From the NCBI RefSeq assembly GCF_000186865.1, contig NW_008705580.1, forward strand, positions 85,506 through 100,960: a stretch of DNA of 15,455 nucleotides. Direction: 5' to 3'. The DNA is from Aureococcus anophagefferens. Taxonomy: Eukaryota > Sar > Pelagophyceae > Pelagomonadales > Pelagomonadaceae. Under the pieces are notes generated by a model that was not told where the DNA came from, searched no databases, and saw nothing but the letters and a program-made list of their open reading frames with translations. This document shows, one piece after another, positions 1-6,150 of this stretch (the stretch's first letter is position 1; each line of letters opens with the position of its first letter). A program made the translations under genes and the position numbers.

Positions 1-732
1 CGGCGACGCCGTCCGCGCGGGCGCGCGGGCGTCGCCGTCGCCGTCGCCGTCGCCGAAGACGTCGTCGTCGTCGCCGCCGCCGTCGTCGTCGTCGTAGATG
101 GGCTCGTCGTCGTAGCCGTCGTCGCGCTCGTCGTCGTCGTAGGGCTCGTCCTCGAGGCGCTGGTCGTCGTCGTCGTCGTAGGCCGTGCCGTCGTCGCTCT
201 CGAGGCCCTCGTCCGCGCCGACGCCGACGCCGTCCGACGAGAGGTACTGCCGGGTCCCGATGACGAACGGCAGCGGCCGCGAGTTGTAGACGTCCTCGGC
301 CTCGTCGCCGCCGTCCTCGACCTCGCCGCCGTCGTCGAAGAAGACCTTCTGCTTCAAGGCGACGAGGCCCAGGGCCAGCGCGCCGCTCCACCGGGACCGC
401 GCGCCGTCGTCGTCGGCCGGCGCCGCCGGCGCGTCGGCCGCGGCGCCGGCGGCGCCGGGGTCCTCCTCGTAGACGCGGTTCTCGACGAACTGCGTGTTGC
501 AGAGCATGAGGAAGCCGTTGAAGGCGTTCTTCGCGCCGACCTCGGCCTCCCGCGCCTCCTTGGCCAGGGAGCCGAGGCTGTCGTTGACGGCCTTGGTGCG
601 CGCCGTCATCGACGCCGCGAGGGTCCGCAGCTGCTCCAGGAGGGCCGCGTCGTCCTCGAGCGTCCGGACGGGCTCCGCGGGCGCGTCGAAGGCCATCGAG
701 CCATCCACCGATGGCACTAATGGCTCCTCCAT
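1..732 (-). CDS. FAM21/WASHC2-like WASH complex subunit, N-terminal part (runs off left edge)
   Basis: In known families FAM21 (WASHC2) is the long scaffold subunit of the WASH complex. It links the Arp2/3 activator WASH to retromer on endosomes. Seen here: 244 codons without a stop. An N-terminal helical region is followed by NGFLMLCNTQFVENRVYEED, which closely matches the FAM21 signature around DFLMLSNTQFIENRVYDEE. Next comes YNSRPLPFVIGTRQYL, matching the 'RPLPYLIGS' block of FAM21. Beyond it lies a very acidic Asp/Gly/Tyr-rich tract, like the acidic tail of the family where short LFa motifs bind retromer; that part lies off the window. The ATG at 730-732 (MEEPLVPS...) is preferred over the in-frame ATG at 694-696 (MAFDAPAE...) only because it is the first; either could be used. 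The closest minus-strand neighbour upstream ends at 792 or 1026. Family assignment is confident; the full length is unknown. Confidence 0.85.
   Translation of the reverse strand, partial: MEEPLVPSVDGSMAFDAPAEPVRTLEDDAALLEQLRTLAASMTARTKAVNDSLGSLAKEAREAEVGAKNAFNGFLMLCNTQFVENRVYEEDPGAAGAAADAPAAPADDDGARSRWSGALALGLVALKQKVFFDDGGEVEDGGDEAEDVYNSRPLPFVIGTRQYLSSDGVGVGADEGLESDDGTAYDDDDDQRLEDEPYDDDERDDGYDDEPIYDDDDGGGDDDDVFGDGDGDGDARAPARTASP
50..190. repeat. Low-complexity GAC/GAT triplet tract (poly-Asp coding)
   Basis: The plus strand is dominated by repeated cgt/cgc triplets, read on the minus strand as runs of Asp codons broken by Gly, Tyr and Glu. It lies inside the acidic region of the FAM21-like gene. 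It is a triplet repeat that keeps frame, so length variation between alleles would be tolerated. Confidence 0.8.
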
Positions 733-791
733 CGTCGGCCGCGAGCCAATCAAAAAAAAGAGAATCACCCGAACTTGAACCAGTCGAAGCA

Positions 792-1008
792 CTAATGAGA
801 GAGGACGAGGCGGTCGAGCGCGCGCGCGGCGACGAGGGCGCCCGCGACGCCGCCGTATTTGACGATCCAGGAAAACGCGACGTCGTCGCTCGTCTTGAAG
901 CGCCCTTCGCCCCGGCGGAGCTGCTCCGGCGTGCCGAGGCGGAGCCAGCGGCCGAAGGCCTGGCCGCGCTTCCTCCACACCTCCGCCGGCGCGCTGTAGA
1001 CGTCGATC
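792..1008 (-). CDS. Possible C-terminal continuation of the AIG1-like gene
   Basis: Past the TGA at 1026-1028 the same reading frame stays open to TAG at 792-794. It encodes IDVYSAPAEVWRKRGQ..., then a hydrophobic segment (FSWIVKYGGVAGALVAARAL) and the end DRLVLSH. The segment could supply the last membrane span expected for the AIG1-type fold. Removing a GT...AG interval of 21 nt (1009-1029) would delete the TGA and keep frame, giving ...FPK-IDVY.... Alternatives are a true stop with this stretch as 3'UTR, a UGA recoding, or a separate exon. In DNA this GC-rich an open frame of this length is not rare, so the evidence is modest. Confidence 0.35.
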
Positions 1009-1025
1009 CTGCGAGGGGCGCGTCG

Positions 1026-1727
1026 TCACTTTGGGAAAGAGGCGACCGGGACGCCGGGCGCGCGCGTGTTCGGGTGGAGGCATTCCCAGAACTGGCCCAC
1101 GGAGAAGAAGATCGCGAGGCCCGCCGCCATGGTCCCCGGCACGCGGCCCGCGTAGATCCGCCGCAGGTGGTCGCGGGCGAGCATGGCGTCGAGCACGTAG
1201 AAGAGCGTCGGCGACGAGTGGACCCAGCCGATGAAGCTCGACACGCCGAACTCCGTGGCGGGCTCCTTCTGCGCTCGCAACAGGACGTCGTTGGGCACGC
1301 AGCCGCCGCAGGCCGCCGCCACGAGAAACCCGAAATACACGCTGTAGGCCGCGAAGAAGCCCGCGGCGTGCGCGACGCCCGCGACGCGGTCGAGCGCCGG
1401 GTCCGCGGTCGCGCCGACGGCGAAGTACTGCACGTGGAACCACAGGCACCAGTTCGTGAGGAACGTCATCGCGTCGCGGCCGTACAGCATGGAGCAGAAG
1501 AGCGCCAGGTAGGTCTGGAAGGCCAGGAGGCGCACGAGCTGCGCGGCGACGTCGCTCGTGACGTCGAAGCTTCCGAGGAACCGGAGCGCGAGGTACGCGA
1601 TTCCCGCATAACAAGCCGCGATCTTGCAGCCCGTGACGCGCGAGATGAAGCCGCAGCCGCCGGCGTACGTCACGAAGACGATGGCCGCGTAGAGCTGCAG
1701 CGACCCGGCGCTCGCGTCGTCGAACAT
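1026..1727 (-). CDS. Multi-pass membrane protein resembling AIG1/FAR-17a (ADTRP) family
   Basis: The protein is 233 aa from the chosen ATG at 1725-1727 (MFDDASAG...) to TGA at 1026-1028. An in-frame ATG at 1820 would add 31 basic residues. The body is mostly hydrophobic, with about six predicted membrane spans. Two blocks suggest the AIG1/FAR-17a family of integral-membrane threonine hydrolases that cleave fatty-acid esters of hydroxy fatty acids. MTFLTNWCLWFHVQYF resembles the family 'kfLTfwnl..q.vyF' block holding the catalytic Thr. GWVHSSPTLFYVLDAML resembles the block holding the catalytic His. A closing GVPVASFP resembles 'GvWvYPfl'. This is recognition by eye, so the family call is tentative, and a generic unnamed membrane protein remains possible. 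Family members normally have one more membrane span after the last block; a matching segment lies just downstream (see 792-1008). It is on the same strand as the glycosyltransferase gene, 113 bp downstream of it. Confidence 0.5.
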   Translation of the reverse strand: MFDDASAGSLQLYAAIVFVTYAGGCGFISRVTGCKIAACYAGIAYLALRFLGSFDVTSDVAAQLVRLLAFQTYLALFCSMLYGRDAMTFLTNWCLWFHVQYFAVGATADPALDRVAGVAHAAGFFAAYSVYFGFLVAAACGGCVPNDVLLRAQKEPATEFGVSSFIGWVHSSPTLFYVLDAMLARDHLRRIYAGRVPGTMAAGLAIFFSVGQFWECLHPNTRAPGVPVASFPK

Positions 1728-1840
1728 CGTGTGCGCGCGGGGCTGCCGCAAAGACGAGCTCGGTGCAAGAATGGTGCTCGGATGCTTCTTGCGGTTCAGC
1801 TTGAAGCGCGCCGGCCTCAAGCAACCTTGAAAAGCAACCC

Positions 1841-3400
1841 CTAGGGCTTACGGCACCGCGCCCCCCGCTCCCGCTCGGCCTTGGCCGCGGCGTCGTAGAA
1901 GGCCGCGTCCTCGGCGCTGGCGGCGACGAAGGCCGCCTCGCGGCGCGCGTGGCGCGCGGCGTCCGCGTCCTTGCGGCGCACGAGCGTCGCGCCGCCCGCG
2001 TGGCGCATCTGCTTGGCGACGCCGCGGTCGTCGGAGAGGCGCCGCGCGGTCTTGACGTGGGCGCCGAGGCGGAGGAAGTGGGACGGGAGCGCGCGCTCGA
2101 GCTCCGCGACCGTCGCGGCGGGCGCCGCGCCGAGGACGACGACCGCGTCCGCGGCGCGCCGGAACGCGGCGTCCGCGGCGCGCTCGCCGGCGCGCGCGCC
2201 GCAGCCGCCGCCGCAGAACCAGTTCACGTCGGCGTCGGGCGCGAGGCCCAGGGACGCCTCGAAGCAGTCGCCGCGCGCGGCGGCGAGGCACCGGTCGAGC
2301 TCGTCGAGGACGCGCGGCGACGCGCGCGCGGCCGCCGCGCGGTAGCGGTCCCGCGGGTGGCGCGCGATGGCGACGACGACGGGCGGCCGGCCGCCGGCGG
2401 CCGCCGGCGCCGGCGCCGGCGGCGGGAAGGCGCCCAGAATGACGACGGCGTACTTGTTCGACCGCGCGACGCAGTCGTCGGCGGCGGACGCGTTCCGCGC
2501 GTCGAGGCTCCCGCACACGGAGAAGTCGTTGTCGACCTTGAGCTTGCCCATGGCGTCGGCGATGCGCCGCGTCGCCGCGCCGGCGCCCGGCGGCGCGAGG
2601 TAGAGCACGACGCGGTGCGCGCCGCTCAGCGTCGGGCAGTCGCCCGCCGCGCGCGCGGCCGCGGCGCCGCGGCGGCCGAAGCCCGCGACGCCGGCCTCGA
2701 AGTCGTGGGCGTGGATGACGACGCAGCCGTCGACGGAGGTGCCGTCCTTGAGCGTCGTCGCGCGGCAGTGGCGCACGTTGCGGCAGTTGTAGGCCATGGG
2801 CACGCGCTCCGCCACGAGGCCGTCGTCGCGCGCCGCGGCCGCCATCGCCTTCTGGAAGCTCGGCTGCTCGCGGCGCGTCGACGCCATGACCGTGCGGTAG
2901 ACGCGCTCCCAGTTGCGCCAGAGCGCCGCGGCCGCCGGCGTCCGCGCGTAGGCGAGCACGCCCGCGGACGCGCCCGTGTGGTTCCCGCGGCCGCCCATGA
3001 CGCACGCGACGTCCGCGCGCGCGGCCTCGAGGCGTCGGAAGAGGTTTTCCGGCGACCGGCAGGCGTAGGTGTCGCTGTCCATGTAGACCGTGCGCTCGTA
3101 GGGCGACAGGAGCATGCCCCGGAGCTTCTGGAGCCGGAAGCCCATCGAGTCGTGCACGTCCAGGTCGGGCATCGCGGCCTCGGCCGGCAGCACGACGTCG
3201 AAGACGTCGAGGTCGTTTCCGACGTCGCGCAGCGTCGCGGCGTCGGAGACGAAGGTGATGTTCGCGCCCGGCGACACGGCGCGGAGGCGCGTCGCGGCGA
3301 AGACGGCCTCGTCGCCGCGGTTCGTGACGAAGAGGTAGCCCTCGTCCGGCCGGCCGGAGAGGAGCGGGGCCGCCAGCAGCAGCGCGAGCGCGCGCCGCAT
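1841..3400 (-). CDS. Secreted/Golgi glycosyltransferase fused to a sulfotransferase-like domain
   Basis: This is a 519 aa protein starting with a hydrophobic leader (MRRALALLLAAPLLSG), so it probably enters the secretory pathway. Residues about 20-245 look like a GT-A nucleotide-sugar transferase. There is a metal/nucleotide DxD in VYMDSDTYAC (DSD at 108-110), a preceding FRLQKLRGMLLSPYERT block, and a late VVIHAHDF (230-233) that fits the distal metal-binding His. Residues about 262-515 look like a PAPS-dependent sulfotransferase. VVLYLAPPGAG sits at the place of the 5'-phosphosulfate loop, AIARHPRDRYRAAAARAS (about 345-361) resembles the 3'-phosphate motif RxPxxRxxS, and DVNWFCGG resembles a conserved block of the sulfotransferase-2 type. 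Substrates are unknown; a role in sulfated glycans is inferred. The P-loop is degenerate (PPGAGAAT rather than PKTGxT), so sulfotransferase activity is uncertain. It is divergent from the FKBP gene, with 268 bp between the two starts. Confidence 0.7.
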   Translation of the reverse strand: MRRALALLLAAPLLSGRPDEGYLFVTNRGDEAVFAATRLRAVSPGANITFVSDAATLRDVGNDLDVFDVVLPAEAAMPDLDVHDSMGFRLQKLRGMLLSPYERTVYMDSDTYACRSPENLFRRLEAARADVACVMGGRGNHTGASAGVLAYARTPAAAALWRNWERVYRTVMASTRREQPSFQKAMAAAARDDGLVAERVPMAYNCRNVRHCRATTLKDGTSVDGCVVIHAHDFEAGVAGFGRRGAAAARAAGDCPTLSGAHRVVLYLAPPGAGAATRRIADAMGKLKVDNDFSVCGSLDARNASAADDCVARSNKYAVVILGAFPPPAPAPAAAGGRPPVVVAIARHPRDRYRAAAARASPRVLDELDRCLAAARGDCFEASLGLAPDADVNWFCGGGCGARAGERAADAAFRRAADAVVVLGAAPAATVAELERALPSHFLRLGAHVKTARRLSDDRGVAKQMRHAGGATLVRRKDADAARHARREAAFVAASAEDAAFYDAAAKAERERGARCRKP

Positions 3401-3668
3401 CGTCGTTGCGTTCGAAGAGGTCCGAGGTGGGTCGTGCTGCGTTTTTCAGACGCCAAACACACGACCCATAATTTGCCACTGCAATTGCACTTCACCGAGG
3501 TGCATCGCCGACTTCATCCACTAGTCGCGCCGAGCTCCGCAGCACGCAGTGCTGAGCTCGCAGCGACTGCCAGTGTCTACCAAATGCGACGGGGTCAGAT
3601 TTCTTCACATCTTCAGGCGAAATTCACGCGAAAAACACTCCTGTCGCTCGACGCTGACCGCCGCAGCC
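3401..3668. promoter_or_regulatory. Divergent promoter region between glycosyltransferase and FKBP genes
   Basis: This 268 bp gap is more AT-rich than the flanking genes and lies between two head-to-head starts. It holds a perfect 9-bp inverted repeat (TGGGTCGTG at 3428-3436, CACGACCCA at 3460-3468) and CACTGCAATTGCAC at 3477-3490. A near-palindrome, GAGCTC-cgc-AGCAC-gca-GTGCT-GAGCTC, runs 3532-3559. The promoter role is inferred from position. No clear TATA box is seen, and part of the right side must be FKBP 5'UTR. Confidence 0.5.
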
Positions 3669-4052
3669 ATGGCCGCCTCGCTCATCCTGCGCCGCGGCTT
3701 CCGCGCGACGCGCCTGCTCAACATGCCGACGGTCGTGACGACGATCAGCCCCGGCGACGGCGCGACGTTTCCCAAGGCCGGCGACGCGCTCACGATGCAC
3801 TACACGGGCACGCTCGCCGCCGACGGCTCCAAGTTCGACTCGTCCGTCGACCGCGGGACGCCGTTCTCGTTCACGATCGGCGTCGGGCAGGTGATCCGCG
3901 GCTGGGACGAGGGCGTCATGAAGATGAGCCTCGGCGAGAAGGCGACGCTGGCGATCCCGAGCGAGGACGGCTACGGCCCGCGCGGCGCCGGCGGCGTCAT
4001 CCCGCCGGACGCGGACCTCGTCTTCGAGGTCGAGCTCCTGAAGATTAACTAG
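3669..4052 (+). CDS. FKBP-type peptidyl-prolyl cis-trans isomerase (FKBP12-like)
   Basis: FKBPs catalyse cis-trans isomerisation of peptidyl-prolyl bonds and bind FK506/rapamycin. This gene encodes 127 aa. Residues 19-127 cover a single complete FKBP12-size domain: [53 protein letters not shown]. Active-site positions equivalent to human Y26, F36, D37, F46, V55, I56, W59, Y82, I91 and F99 are present. The E54 position is Gln, and the loop near H87 reads AGG instead of HPG. The ATG at 3669 has a strong context (GCCATGG) and adds 18 Arg-rich residues ([18 protein letters not shown]) that look like an organelle presequence. The inner ATG at 3723 would give a cytosolic 109 aa form. An earlier in-frame ATG at 3549 is less likely. 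The stop overlaps the opposite-strand gene's stop. Confidence 0.93.
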   Translation: MAASLILRRGFRATRLLNMPTVVTTISPGDGATFPKAGDALTMHYTGTLAADGSKFDSSVDRGTPFSFTIGVGQVIRGWDEGVMKMSLGEKATLAIPSEDGYGPRGAGGVIPPDADLVFEVELLKIN

Positions 4053-4789
4053 AGGACCCCCTTGAGGGAGAGGGACGTCCACTCGTCGAGGACGTCGGCC
4101 TTCCGGAGCGTGACGACGACGCGGCCCTTCTCCGCGACGAGCTTGTAGGTGCACTTCGCGGGGACGACGTCGTAGCGCAGGTTGGAGATGTCGAGCTTGT
4201 AGCGCTCGACGGAGTCGACGGCCGTGTCCACCGAGGGCTTGGCGATGACCAGGGTGAAGGACCGCCGCTGGAACCGCGCGACGATGCCCGCGTCGCTGCA
4301 ATTCCGCACGTCGCCGTCGTCGGATGTCTTCCGCGAGTGGAGCGCCGTCGGCGGCACCTCGACGTAGACCTTGACGTTGTCCGTGCTGTCGGAGAAGGAG
4401 TATTTGGTGAGCGGCGTCTCCGTGGCCCGGCGCTGGGCCATCGCGCTCACGCGGCTCTTCAGCCGGTCGATCTCCGCGCGGAGCGCGGCGTCGCCGGCCG
4501 CGGGGCTCGACGCCTCGGCGGCCTCGCCGTGCTCCGGGTCGAGGCGCTGGGGGCCGCAGCCCGTCGTGATGCCCGCGCCGGAGATGATCTTCGCGTTGTC
4601 CGGCACGGACCAGTCCTTGCTCGCGTGGGCGTAGTAGTACGCGTTCGAGCCCTTGGACTTCGTGTTCGCCTCCAGCGCCGACGTCGCCGGCGCCTCCGCG
4701 GGTGCCTGCGGCGGCTCCGGCGGCGGGCAGGAGCTGCCCCAGAGCGGCTTCGGCGCGCGCGGCATCTCTTCGACGAGAGGCTCGGCCAT
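4049..4789 (-). CDS. CS-domain (p23/CacyBP-like) protein
   Basis: The protein is 246 aa from ATG 4787-4789 (MAEPLVEE...). An ATG at 4852 would add 21 residues inside the divergent promoter and is not preferred. The N-terminus is Pro/Ala-rich and disordered. A conserved-looking patch, [14 protein letters not shown] with KIISGAGIT, lies at about residues 47-74, and a short coiled-coil ([17 protein letters not shown]) at about 101-117. The CS beta-sandwich covers about 128-236. The line SFTLVI...[22 protein letters not shown]...[10 protein letters not shown]...WTSL follows the CacyBP/SIP version of the fold. CS domains act as HSP90 or SGT1-type co-chaperone modules or as scaffolds for ubiquitin ligases; which role applies here is unknown. 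The Siah-binding and SGS regions of true CacyBP are not obvious. It shares a divergent promoter with the plastid gene. Confidence 0.75.
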   Translation of the reverse strand: MAEPLVEEMPRAPKPLWGSSCPPPEPPQAPAEAPATSALEANTKSKGSNAYYYAHASKDWSVPDNAKIISGAGITTGCGPQRLDPEHGEAAEASSPAAGDAALRAEIDRLKSRVSAMAQRRATETPLTKYSFSDSTDNVKVYVEVPPTALHSRKTSDDGDVRNCSDAGIVARFQRRSFTLVIAKPSVDTAVDSVERYKLDISNLRYDVVPAKCTYKLVAEKGRVVVTLRKADVLDEWTSLSLKGVL

Positions 4790-4896
4790 CGTCTCCGTTT
4801 TGTTTACGCTCGATGGTGCCGCGATGATGCAGCGATTGTTGCGGGCTCTCAAGATCGAGTAGAGCTTGCGCCGCCGCTCGACGCCACCGGATCATC
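4790..4896. promoter_or_regulatory. Short bidirectional promoter (CS-domain gene / plastid protein gene)
   Basis: Only 107 bp separate two divergent ATGs, so both promoters and both 5'UTRs must fit here. A T-rich patch (cgttttgtttacg, about 4796-4808) is followed by ATGGTGC at 4813-4819 and GATGATG at 4823-4829. A similar motif recurs upstream of two other genes in the window (see findings). Function is inferred from position. Confidence 0.45.
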
Positions 4897-5178
4897 ATGC
4901 GCGTCCTCGCCTTGCTCGCCTGCATCATTGCGGCGAGCGCGTTCCAGCAGCCGGGCCGCCACGTCGCGCGCGTCGCGTCCGGCGAGACGCGCCGCGGCCG
5001 CGTCGCCGAGCCCTGGGCGCCGCCGACGGCGCTCCACGCCAAGGTGCCCGAGGACATCCGCCCCCAGCCGGGGAACACGGACGAGGGGCCGGGCCTCGGC
5101 GTGCGCGTGCTCGCGCCGCCGCTCGCGCTCCTCGCCATCATCCTCGTCGTCGCGCAGGTCGCGACGCCGGTGCGGTGA
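4897..5178 (+). CDS. Small plastid-targeted single-pass membrane protein, family not recognised
   Basis: The 93 aa product starts with MRVLALLACIIAASA-FQQP: a signal peptide with a predicted cut right before Phe16. This is the 'ASAFAP'-type motif that directs proteins into the complex plastids of red-lineage algae. Residues 16 to about 47 are basic and Ala/Arg-rich (RHVARVASGETRRGR), fitting a transit peptide. The likely mature part is about 45 residues: KVPEDIRPQPGNTDEGPG followed by one hydrophobic span (about 70-88, VRVLAPPLALLAIILVVAQV) and a short tail. The size and layout resemble small thylakoid subunits of photosystems or the b6f complex, but no family is recognised. ATG 4897 is the first in frame after the divergent promoter. 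Its 3'UTR runs toward the opposite-strand selenoprotein gene. Confidence 0.75.
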   Translation: MRVLALLACIIAASAFQQPGRHVARVASGETRRGRVAEPWAPPTALHAKVPEDIRPQPGNTDEGPGLGVRVLAPPLALLAIILVVAQVATPVR

Positions 5179-5199
5179 AACCGCGCCTCGCGCGCGGAC

Positions 5200-5239
5200 C
5201 GCCTAAGTCGTAGCAACCGTGGTGGAAGCGGCTTAGTCG
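5200..5239. repeat. Imperfect inverted repeat / stem-loop in the 3'UTR zone
   Basis: CGCCTAAGTCG (5200-5210) can pair with CGGCTTAGTCG (5229-5239), forming an 11-position stem with one mismatch and one G-U pair around an 18-nt loop. It lies 22 nt after the stop of the plastid protein gene. The arms are AT-richer than their surroundings. It may be an RNA 3'-end or stability element of the plus-strand transcript; no T-tract follows. Function unknown. Confidence 0.4.
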
Positions 5240-5280
5240 TCGCCGGCCGGCCGCCGGTGCGGGCCTCGGCCGTCGCCGGG

Positions 5281-5344
5281 GAACGTGGTTCGGTGCCGCC
5301 GCGACCCGGTGCGGGCGGCGCGGGGGGCACGTCATGGGGCGTTC
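5281..5344 (-). promoter_or_regulatory. Candidate SECIS element in the 3'UTR of the selenoprotein gene
   Basis: On the minus strand, 95 nt past the stop at 5439, the sequence can fold as follows. Helix I is GAACG with CGTTC (5340-5344 with 5281-5285). The 5' core is ATGAC (5331-5335) and the 3' core CGAA (5289-5292), giving A-G/G-A quartet pairs. Helix II is GTGCC with GGCAC, then CCGCG with CGCGG, with a cc/c internal loop. The apical loop starts with CC 13 nt after ATGA and contains a mini-stem CCCG-CAC-CGGG. Eukaryotic SECIS elements have AUGA, a 10-13 nt stem, unpaired AA (or rarer CC), and a distal GA. This is the only ATGA in the roughly 260 nt after the stop. Weak points: CC rather than AA, an interrupted helix II, and very high GC, which makes chance stems easy. 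Confidence 0.5.
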
Positions 5345-5438
5345 GGGCGCGCGCGCGGGTGGAGCGTGCGGTCTCCGGGGTCGCGCGCGTGGCGGGAGGC
5401 GCGGCGCGGCGGCGCGGCGCGGCGGCGACGCGTGCTTC

Positions 5439-6150
5439 CTAGAGCTCGTCCTTGGCGGCGGCGGCGAGCTTCGCGAGGAGCTTGATCTCCTGCTTCATCT
5501 TCTTCTGCGTGCCCTCGGAGACGAGGTCCTCGAGCTTGGCGATCTCCGCGGTGTAGTCCTGGCTCCTCCACGTCTCGAGGTAGGCCTTCTCGTCGTCGTC
5601 GCAGCCCTCGCCGTCGACCTTGCAGACCTTCATGCACTCTTTCGTCGCCTCGATCATGCGGTCCGGCACCTTGAACTCGTCGCAGATCTTCTGCGTCGTC
5701 TTGCGCTCGACGGGCGCGCCGCCGACGCCCGTCTCGGCGTTGAAGTAGCGGAGCGTCGGCCAGCCGCCGGCGCCCGGGTTCATGGGCGTGCCGTCGGGCG
5801 CGCTCCGGATCGGCGACTCCCGCAGGTTAATGTCGCCGAAGACGACGCCGGGGTCGTCCTTCATCGCCTCGTAGGCCGCACGCCAACCCGACGACTGCTT
5901 GACTCATCAGCCTCAGCCCTCGGACGCGATGAACCGCACCATCGCGGTCTTGCCCTCCTTGAGCGCGCCGGTGATGAACCCGTTGAAGTTCGACGGCGTC
6001 AGGACCGTCGTGCCCTCGACGAGCGCGCTGCCGGCGGCGTGCGCCTACGGACGGACATGAAAGGTCGTTCGTTTTCGTTTTCGTCGGGACGCTGGAGCGC
6101 GCGGTCGTGACCGTCAGTGCGAAGAGGCTCGCGCGCATGAGGCGCGCCAT
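5439..6150 (-). CDS. ER-resident thioredoxin-fold selenoprotein with U-G-U-U active site (PDI-like)
   Basis: There are two exons, 6091-6150 and 5439-6044, giving 221 aa if UGA is read as selenocysteine. MARLMRASLFALTVTTARSS is a signal peptide, and the last four residues are KDEL, an ER-retention signal. The thioredoxin domain covers about residues 33-150: VLTPSNFNGFI, strand TAMVRFIAS, then E-G-U-G-U-U-V-K-Q with Sec at 64, 66 and 67. Next are GWRAAYEAM (helix 2, aligning with the APxW of PDIs), VVFGDINL, and the cis-Pro loop GGWPTLRYF. The Sec64/Sec67 spacing and the distance to Trp74 match the CGHC of protein disulfide isomerases exactly. Three in-frame UGA codons lie at 5913-5915, 5907-5909 and 5904-5906; the frame is otherwise open. 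Residues about 155-217 hold three Cys (CMKVCKVDGEGC) and a helical tail like the ERp29/PDI-D domain. Predicted role: thiol/selenol redox chemistry on ER clients. Reading the UGAs as stops would leave two truncated halves. Confidence 0.72.
6045..6090 (-). other. Intron (46 nt) of the selenoprotein gene
   Basis: GTCCCG...CCGTAG joins ...TTARSS to AHAAGS in phase 0. It is A-rich relative to the exons (GAAAACGAAAACGAAC repeat on the minus strand), as expected for an intron in a GC-rich genome. The acceptor CGTAG|G matches that of intron 3 of the channel gene at the right edge. It separates the signal peptide from the thioredoxin domain. Confidence 0.6.

Noticed and set aside
1..190. Microsatellite or CRISPR-like array at the left edge
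   Set aside because: The triplet repeat is in frame within the acidic region of the FAM21-like protein. There is no repeat-spacer structure.
1848..4048. Several 290-700 codon open frames overlapping the glycosyltransferase gene on both strands
   Set aside because: They are Arg/Ala/Pro-rich, low in hydrophobic variety and without motifs. In DNA this GC-rich, stop codons are rare in all frames, so these are shadows of the gene at 1841-3400.
5895..5939. A 45-nt GT...AG intron that would remove the three UGA codons of the selenoprotein gene
   Set aside because: GTGCGG...AAGCAG is frame-neutral, but it would delete the VRFIAS beta-strand that every thioredoxin fold needs, and it would remove the perfectly spaced active site. 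Kept only as the main alternative to test.
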